A stretch of 12,541 bases of DNA from an uncultured Trueperaceae bacterium. Lineage in GTDB: Bacteria; Deinococcota; Deinococci; Deinococcales; Trueperaceae. Both the position numbers and the translations under genes were made by a program. Location of the stretch: assembly GCA_937907415.1 (NCBI GenBank), contig CALCHY010000318.1, positions 1 to 12,541 of the forward strand. The letters are read 5' to 3'. This document shows positions 6,642-12,541 of this stretch, piece by piece; position 1 is the first letter of the stretch; the number at the start of each line of letters is the position of its first letter. Under the pieces are notes generated by a model. It made no database searches. It was given only the letters and a program-made list of their open reading frames with translations, and had not been told where the DNA came from.

Positions 6642-8789
6642 ATGGCCTGCGCGGCGGGTCATGATCGCGTCGTGAGATGGCGGTACTTGGTGGTTGCGCT
6701 GCTGTTGGGCTCGGGGTCGGTGGCCTTCGCCCAGTGCGCGCGCGGACCCAAGACAGCCGAGGTGACGCTCCCCGGCCTGTTCGCCGTCTACTACCAGCAG
6801 TTCCGTTCAGACGCCGCGCAAGACACCGCGGAGTTCTACGGCGGCGTGTGCGTGGCCGCCGTTGGCGGCGAGTGGACCATCATCGCGGAGCGCGTCAGGG
6901 TCGCTAACCTCAGCACGGATATCTACCTCGAGGCTCCCGCGCCGACCCTCTACCTCGAGGGTTGGCGGATCGCGGGGGACGAGCTCGTGGCCGACGCGCG
7001 CCACCTGCAGCTCACGGCGGCGGTGCTTACGGGACCAGACGTGAGTGGACGCGCGGCCGAGCTGGAGGTGGACGTTGCCTCCGGCGCCTTCACCCTCACC
7101 GACTTGTCGTTGACGGGCACGGCGTTCGAGGTCGTTGGGGCGTTGGCTACCTTGCAGGGCGACGTGCTGCGGGTGGAGGGCGCCGAGGTGACGACTTGCA
7201 TCGGCGTCGAGCCCGCGCCCCTTGCCATCGAGGGCAACGTGGCGCTGGTGGCGTTGAGCTCGCGCGAAGTGAAGCTGGGCGGCGGCGTGCTCCGCATCGG
7301 CAGCCTGCGCGTGCCGCTGCGCGAAGACCTCACGCTCTCAGACAAGACGCTCTCCGAGCTGCAGTTCCCCGTCAAGGTCGCGGTGGTCGAGGCCAGCCCC
7401 GTCACCGGCACGCCGACGCCAGGCGCTGGCCTGAGCGTGCGCGTGGTTGGCATCCCGCTAGCTGACGACTTGACGCTCGAGGTGGGCGCAACCGGTCTCG
7501 ACCCAGAAGAGCCCCTGCTGCCGGTGGCGCTGGTGAGGGCTGTGGCGGAGGAGGGCGCCGGCGTGCGGAGCTCGGCGACGTTCGGGTTGGAGGCCGGCGC
7601 CCCTTACCTGGATTTCGGACTCAGCGTGCCCGTTGCCCCGTGGTTGAACGCGGACCTGACCGCCCGCAGCGGCGCGGCGCCCGCAAGGCGTGCGCGGCAC
7701 GAAGGGCGCTTGGCGCTGAAGGCGAGCGCGCCACTGCCGTTCGTGAACGGCAGCGTGGTGGGGGAGGTGTTCGCTGCCGCCACGGCCATCACTGCCAACG
7801 CTGCGAGCGCGCAGCCGGTGGTGGCGGGCCCGCGTTTGGGCGCCAGCATCGCGGCCACGGCCGCCACGCCCGACCTTGGCTCACTAGGAACCCTGGCGCT
7901 AACGAGCCGCTTCCAGGTGACGCATTACCCGAGCACTTGGGGCGCCACGGCGCCCGCCGGCGCGGTCACGCAGTGGGGTGTGCGTTTGGCGCCTTCGTGG
8001 CGGTTGGCTTCTGGACCCGTTTCCTTGTCGTTGGGTTACGACGCGCGCTTCACGAACGCTGCTTCACCCTTCGGCAGCGCGGTCGACGGCCTTACACCGC
8101 TGCAGCGCGCCACCGGCAACGTCAGCGTGGCCGGCGCCATCGGCGGCGGGTTCAGCGGCAGGCTCGGCGTTAGCGCAACCTACGACGCCTTCGCCACCCC
8201 CGCGCTGCCGGCGGGCTTCAAGCGCCTGCGGGCAGACGGCACCCTCGCGCTGGACGTCGACCCGTGGACGGTGACGCTAACGGCGGCGTTCGAGGCGGCC
8301 GGGCTGGTCAACGCGCTGCCTGACGTGCCTGCGTTCGTGTCGCTCGACGTCGCGGCGCAGCGTTACGGCTGGCCGTTGATCGGCACGCACGTGCCTTACG
8401 GGTCGTTCGAGTTCGGGGTCGGTGCGGAGTACGACCTGCTGGCAGTCAGCCTCACCGAGCTGGAGGCGCGCCTCGGCGTGCCGGTGGCGTTCGACACGCT
8501 GGAACTGCGGCCGTTCGTGGCGGTGGACGTTGCGCGGCTGCTAGTCGGCGGCGCGCCTTACCTGAGCGGCTACGGCCTCGACCTCACGTTCGTCACCTGC
8601 TGCGGCTCGCTAACGGTTGGCGCCATCAACGACCGCGGCAACTGGGGCGCTTCGGTGGCGGTCAACCTCGAGCGCCGACCGGGCGGCAGTGGTGGCGTCA
8701 GCGCGGCAACGCAGCCCGCGCCCGTGGTGGGCGAGTTGGCGGGGGAGGGCAACGACGCGGAGCCGGGTATCATGCCAAACACGCCATGA
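6642..8789 (+). CDS. LptD-like outer-membrane translocon protein
   Basis: About 715 residues: a signal peptide ending AFA (residue 30), an OstA/LptA-like domain (about 45-250) and a long beta-barrel-like region of alternating strands (about 260-680). LptD inserts LPS into the outer membrane. Mature cysteines fall at C32 (directly after the signal peptide), C70, C186 (in AEVTTCIG, matching the family's TTC motif) and the adjacent pair C653/C654 (FVTCCGSL). E. coli LptD has Cys31, Cys173, Cys724 and Cys725 in the same order, joined as 31-724 and 173-725; C70 is extra. The last predicted strand (WGASVAVNL, ending about 675) is followed by a Gly/Pro/Ala-rich tail of nearly 40 residues, unusual for an outer-membrane barrel. 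The start is uncertain: TTG 6621, ATG 6642 and GTG 6672 are in frame. GTG 6672 gives the neatest signal peptide (MRWRYLVVALLLGSG). The stop overlaps the next gene's ATG (ATGA). Confidence 0.78.
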   Translation: MACAAGHDRVVRWRYLVVALLLGSGSVAFAQCARGPKTAEVTLPGLFAVYYQQFRSDAAQDTAEFYGGVCVAAVGGEWTIIAERVRVANLSTDIYLEAPAPTLYLEGWRIAGDELVADARHLQLTAAVLTGPDVSGRAAELEVDVASGAFTLTDLSLTGTAFEVVGALATLQGDVLRVEGAEVTTCIGVEPAPLAIEGNVALVALSSREVKLGGGVLRIGSLRVPLREDLTLSDKTLSELQFPVKVAVVEASPVTGTPTPGAGLSVRVVGIPLADDLTLEVGATGLDPEEPLLPVALVRAVAEEGAGVRSSATFGLEAGAPYLDFGLSVPVAPWLNADLTARSGAAPARRARHEGRLALKASAPLPFVNGSVVGEVFAAATAITANAASAQPVVAGPRLGASIAATAATPDLGSLGTLALTSRFQVTHYPSTWGATAPAGAVTQWGVRLAPSWRLASGPVSLSLGYDARFTNAASPFGSAVDGLTPLQRATGNVSVAGAIGGGFSGRLGVSATYDAFATPALPAGFKRLRADGTLALDVDPWTVTLTAAFEAAGLVNALPDVPAFVSLDVAAQRYGWPLIGTHVPYGSFEFGVGAEYDLLAVSLTELEARLGVPVAFDTLELRPFVAVDVARLLVGGAPYLSGYGLDLTFVTCCGSLTVGAINDRGNWGASVAVNLERRPGGSGGVSAATQPAPVVGELAGEGNDAEPGIMPNTP
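8768..8773 (+). promoter_or_regulatory. Possible internal -10 box TATCAT before lptF/G
   Basis: TATCAT lies inside the last codons of the LptD-like gene, ending 12 nt before the ATG of the permease gene. It would give a leader of about 6 nt. As the permease gene also overlaps the LptD stop codon, read-through alone would suffice, so this box may be chance. Confidence 0.25.
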
Positions 8790-9922
8790 GGCCGCCCGCG
8801 ATCACGATAATCGACCGTTACCTGTTGAGGGAGAGCCTGCCGCCTTTCCTCTTCGGCTTGTTGCTGTACTCGAGCTTGGCGGTCGTCAGCGTGACCATCC
8901 CGCGCTTGCAGTGGGTGGTCGGCGCGCCCGTGCTGGAGTTGGGCGCGTGGCTGCTCGTGCAGTTGCCGCAGGCGATGGTGCAGACGTTCCCCATAGCCCT
9001 AGTGCTGGCGGTGCTGCTGGCTTTCGGGCGCTTGGCGAGCGAGAACGAGTTGTTGGCGCTGCAGGCCGGCGCGGTGCCCGTGCGCCGCACGGCTGGCGTG
9101 TTCGTCGTGCTCGGCCTGGTAAGCGCACTGACCGTTCTAGCTATCAACCAGTGGGTCTTGCCCGTCACGAACACCTTGGTGACGAAGTACTACTGGCAGC
9201 TCACAGCCGGACAGACCGGTCTATTCCGCTTGGCGCAGCAGTCGTTGCCGGTCGACGACTTCACGCTGCACTTCGAGAAGGCCGCCGACCGCGGCAACCT
9301 CATGCAGGACGTGAGGATCGAGCGCTGGGACGGCGAGGTGCTGACCTTGCTGCGCGCCAAGGAGGCGCGCTTCGATGGCGTGGATCTGGTGCTAACGGGT
9401 TACAGGATCGACGCCCTCGACCTGAGCGCCCTCGACAGCCCCACGAACGACCCGACTGCGGCCCTCGCGCGGTTGATCCGCTTGAGGAACGTGCCGCCAG
9501 ATGACGCGGCGCCGTTGACCATCACCACGAGCGTCACGCTGGAGGAGATCATCACGCGCTTCGGCAGCGGCGGTTTCGAGGACGACCGGTCGATAACGCA
9601 GTTGTGGCGAGACTCGTCGCGGGTGGGCGCCTCCGCGACTGACCGACGTCAGGCGGCCGCGCTGATGCACCGCAAGCTGTCAGAGCCGTTCACGAACCTG
9701 GCGTTGTTGCTGGTGGCGGTGCCGTTGAGCCTCACGTACGCCCGCACGCGCGGCGTCGCTTTCGGCCTCAGCCTGGTGGTGACGCTCGTTTGGTACTTGT
9801 TCTACACGTTCGGCTTGCTGTTCGCGCAAACGGGTCAGTTGCCGGTGTGGCTAGGCGCGTGGCTTGGGAACATCGTGTTCGCTGCGCTTGGGCTGTTGTT
9901 GCTGGCGCGACGGGCACGGTGA
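8786..9922 (+). CDS. LptF/LptG (YjgP/YjgQ) family permease
   Basis: A 378-residue inner-membrane protein with the family architecture. It starts with a short cytoplasmic segment IIDRYLLRESL, then has three membrane helices (about 18-38, 54-80 and 103-125). A periplasmic jelly-roll domain of about 165 residues follows (about 127-290), then three more helices (about 303-318, 323-345 and 351-374). GRLASENELLALQAGAVP (81-98) corresponds to the coupling region facing the LptB ATPase; MHRKLSEPFTNLALLL (294-309) begins helix four. LptF and LptG pair with LptB to extract LPS from the inner membrane. LptF cannot be separated from LptG here, so no symbol is given. Only one copy is in the window, so its partner is elsewhere or it works as a homodimer. 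The start overlaps the LptD-like stop (ATGA), indicating one operon with the two preceding genes. Confidence 0.88.
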   Translation: MRPPAITIIDRYLLRESLPPFLFGLLLYSSLAVVSVTIPRLQWVVGAPVLELGAWLLVQLPQAMVQTFPIALVLAVLLAFGRLASENELLALQAGAVPVRRTAGVFVVLGLVSALTVLAINQWVLPVTNTLVTKYYWQLTAGQTGLFRLAQQSLPVDDFTLHFEKAADRGNLMQDVRIERWDGEVLTLLRAKEARFDGVDLVLTGYRIDALDLSALDSPTNDPTAALARLIRLRNVPPDDAAPLTITTSVTLEEIITRFGSGGFEDDRSITQLWRDSSRVGASATDRRQAAALMHRKLSEPFTNLALLLVAVPLSLTYARTRGVAFGLSLVVTLVWYLFYTFGLLFAQTGQLPVWLGAWLGNIVFAALGLLLLARRAR

Positions 9923-10002
9923 GCTTGCGCGGACCGACCCGCGCCCGTGCGCTTGAAACCCCGTCCAGGTCGGCCAGAACGCGTCGCCACCAGTGCCACT
10001 AA

Positions 10003-10011
10003 TGGTATCGT
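10003..10011 (+). promoter_or_regulatory. Extended -10 box of rel
   Basis: TGG-TATCGT is an extended -10 pattern (TGN plus TATNNT). Initiation at about 10018 leaves around 4 nt before the ATG at 10022. There is no Shine-Dalgarno. The 99-bp gap behind the permease gene also contains a 6-bp inverted repeat, CCGACC (about 9932-9937) and GGTCGG (about 9968-9973), of no clear meaning. It suggests rel has its own promoter. Confidence 0.5.
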
Positions 10012-10021
10012 CGACAGTCTG

Positions 10022-12217
<2,196 letters not shown>

Positions 12218-12257
12218 GGCAGGTTCGCTGTTGTTTCGTGTTCGCGCCCGCACCAGC

Positions 12258-12541
12258 GTGAGCACTCAACCCAAGCTCAGCGTGCTGTTCGTGTGCATGG
12301 GCAACATCTGCCGCTCTCCCACCGCCGAGGGCGTGTTCCGCAAACTGGTGGAGGACGCTGGGCTAGCTGACCGCATCGAGGTCGACTCGGCCGGCACGCA
12401 CGCGTACCACGTCGGCGACCCGCCCGACCCGCGCTCTCAAGCTGCGGCGGCCGCACGCGGCTACGACCTGAGCGCGTTGCGCGGCCGCCAGTTATCTGAG
12501 TACGACGCGGAGCGCTTCGATTACGTGATCGTCATGGACCG
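12258..12541 (+). CDS. Low-molecular-weight protein-tyrosine-phosphatase family protein (cut at the right edge)
   Basis: The first 94 codons and two bases of a LMW-PTP-family gene. The phosphate-binding loop VCMGNICRSPTAEGVF (residues 12-27) carries the C-X5-R-S active site: nucleophile C13, R19 and S20. Further family signatures are VDSAGTHAYHVGDPPDPR and YVIVMD near the cut. The general-acid Asp near the C-terminus is outside the window. The chosen start is GTG at 12258, giving MSTQPKLSVLFVC, the usual short lead before the first strand. TTG at 12231 is an in-frame alternative but would add nine unneeded residues. It lies 40 nt behind rel, so it may be co-transcribed. Bacterial members dephosphorylate tyrosine kinases of polysaccharide synthesis or phospho-arginine; some relatives are arsenate reductases. 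Which applies here cannot be decided. No Shine-Dalgarno was recognised. Confidence 0.9.
   Translation, partial: MSTQPKLSVLFVCMGNICRSPTAEGVFRKLVEDAGLADRIEVDSAGTHAYHVGDPPDPRSQAAAAARGYDLSALRGRQLSEYDAERFDYVIVMD

Noticed and set aside
6642..6740. LptD-like protein as a lipoprotein, because Cys is the second mature residue
   Set aside because: The sequence AFA-QC has Gln directly before the Cys, not Gly, Ala or Ser, and AFA is a good signal peptidase I site. The Cys fits the LptD disulfide pattern better.
9923..10021. Inverted repeat CCGACC/GGTCGG before rel as a regulatory site
   Set aside because: The arms are only 6 bp, GC-only in part and 30 bp apart, which is easily chance in GC-rich DNA.

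Overview
The window is GC-rich and densely coding. It reads like an ordinary chromosomal stretch from a diderm (two-membrane) bacterium. The best guess for its source is Deinococcota, perhaps a Truepera-like lineage. The reasons are the leaderless-looking genes (a TANNNT box ending 6-10 nt before the start codon and no Shine-Dalgarno), a TamB-like protein, and an Lpt-type outer-membrane export cluster in a very GC-rich genome. This placement is an inference from style and remembered family resemblance, not from a search. No mobile element, CRISPR array, tRNA or rRNA was seen, and no gene-free stretch exceeds 300 bases.

Layout. Bases 1-2040 (minus strand) carry the first 680 codons of one very large open frame that runs off the left edge. 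It has an N-terminal membrane anchor followed by AsmA/TamB-like beta-rich sequence. A 190-bp divergent intergenic region holds nested inverted repeats and an extended -10 box. Then, on the plus strand, come acylphosphatase (acyP) and indole-3-glycerol-phosphate synthase (trpC), which overlap by 11 nt. Next are two M16-family peptidase subunits overlapping at ATGA: the first has lost the zinc motif but keeps the substrate-binding Arg/Tyr pair, and the second is the reverse. A short gap with stem-loops follows. After it lies an envelope cluster: a LptA/OstA-like periplasmic protein, a LptD-like outer-membrane barrel protein and a LptF/LptG (YjgP/YjgQ) permease. A bifunctional Rel (p)ppGpp synthetase/hydrolase with a full domain set comes next, and the window ends inside a low-molecular-weight protein-tyrosine-phosphatase-family gene.

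How the genes fit together. The LptA-, LptD- and LptF/G-like proteins would form parts of one bridge carrying a lipid or glycolipid from the inner to the outer membrane. The TamB-like protein on the other strand is another bridge-type envelope protein. The LptD-like protein keeps the four-cysteine layout known from E. coli LptD, including the adjacent Cys-Cys pair before the last strands. This is the most interesting single observation, given that the classical Deinococcota are generally described as lacking typical LPS. The two M16 subunits probably form one heterodimeric protease. Rel, TrpC, AcyP and the phosphatase are general metabolism or signalling genes with no evident link to the envelope genes beyond proximity.

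I did not find a convincing wholly new system. The points worth following up are the LptD cysteine framework and its odd C-terminal tail, the reduced Lpt gene set, the leaderless promoter pattern and the nested dyads upstream of acyP.
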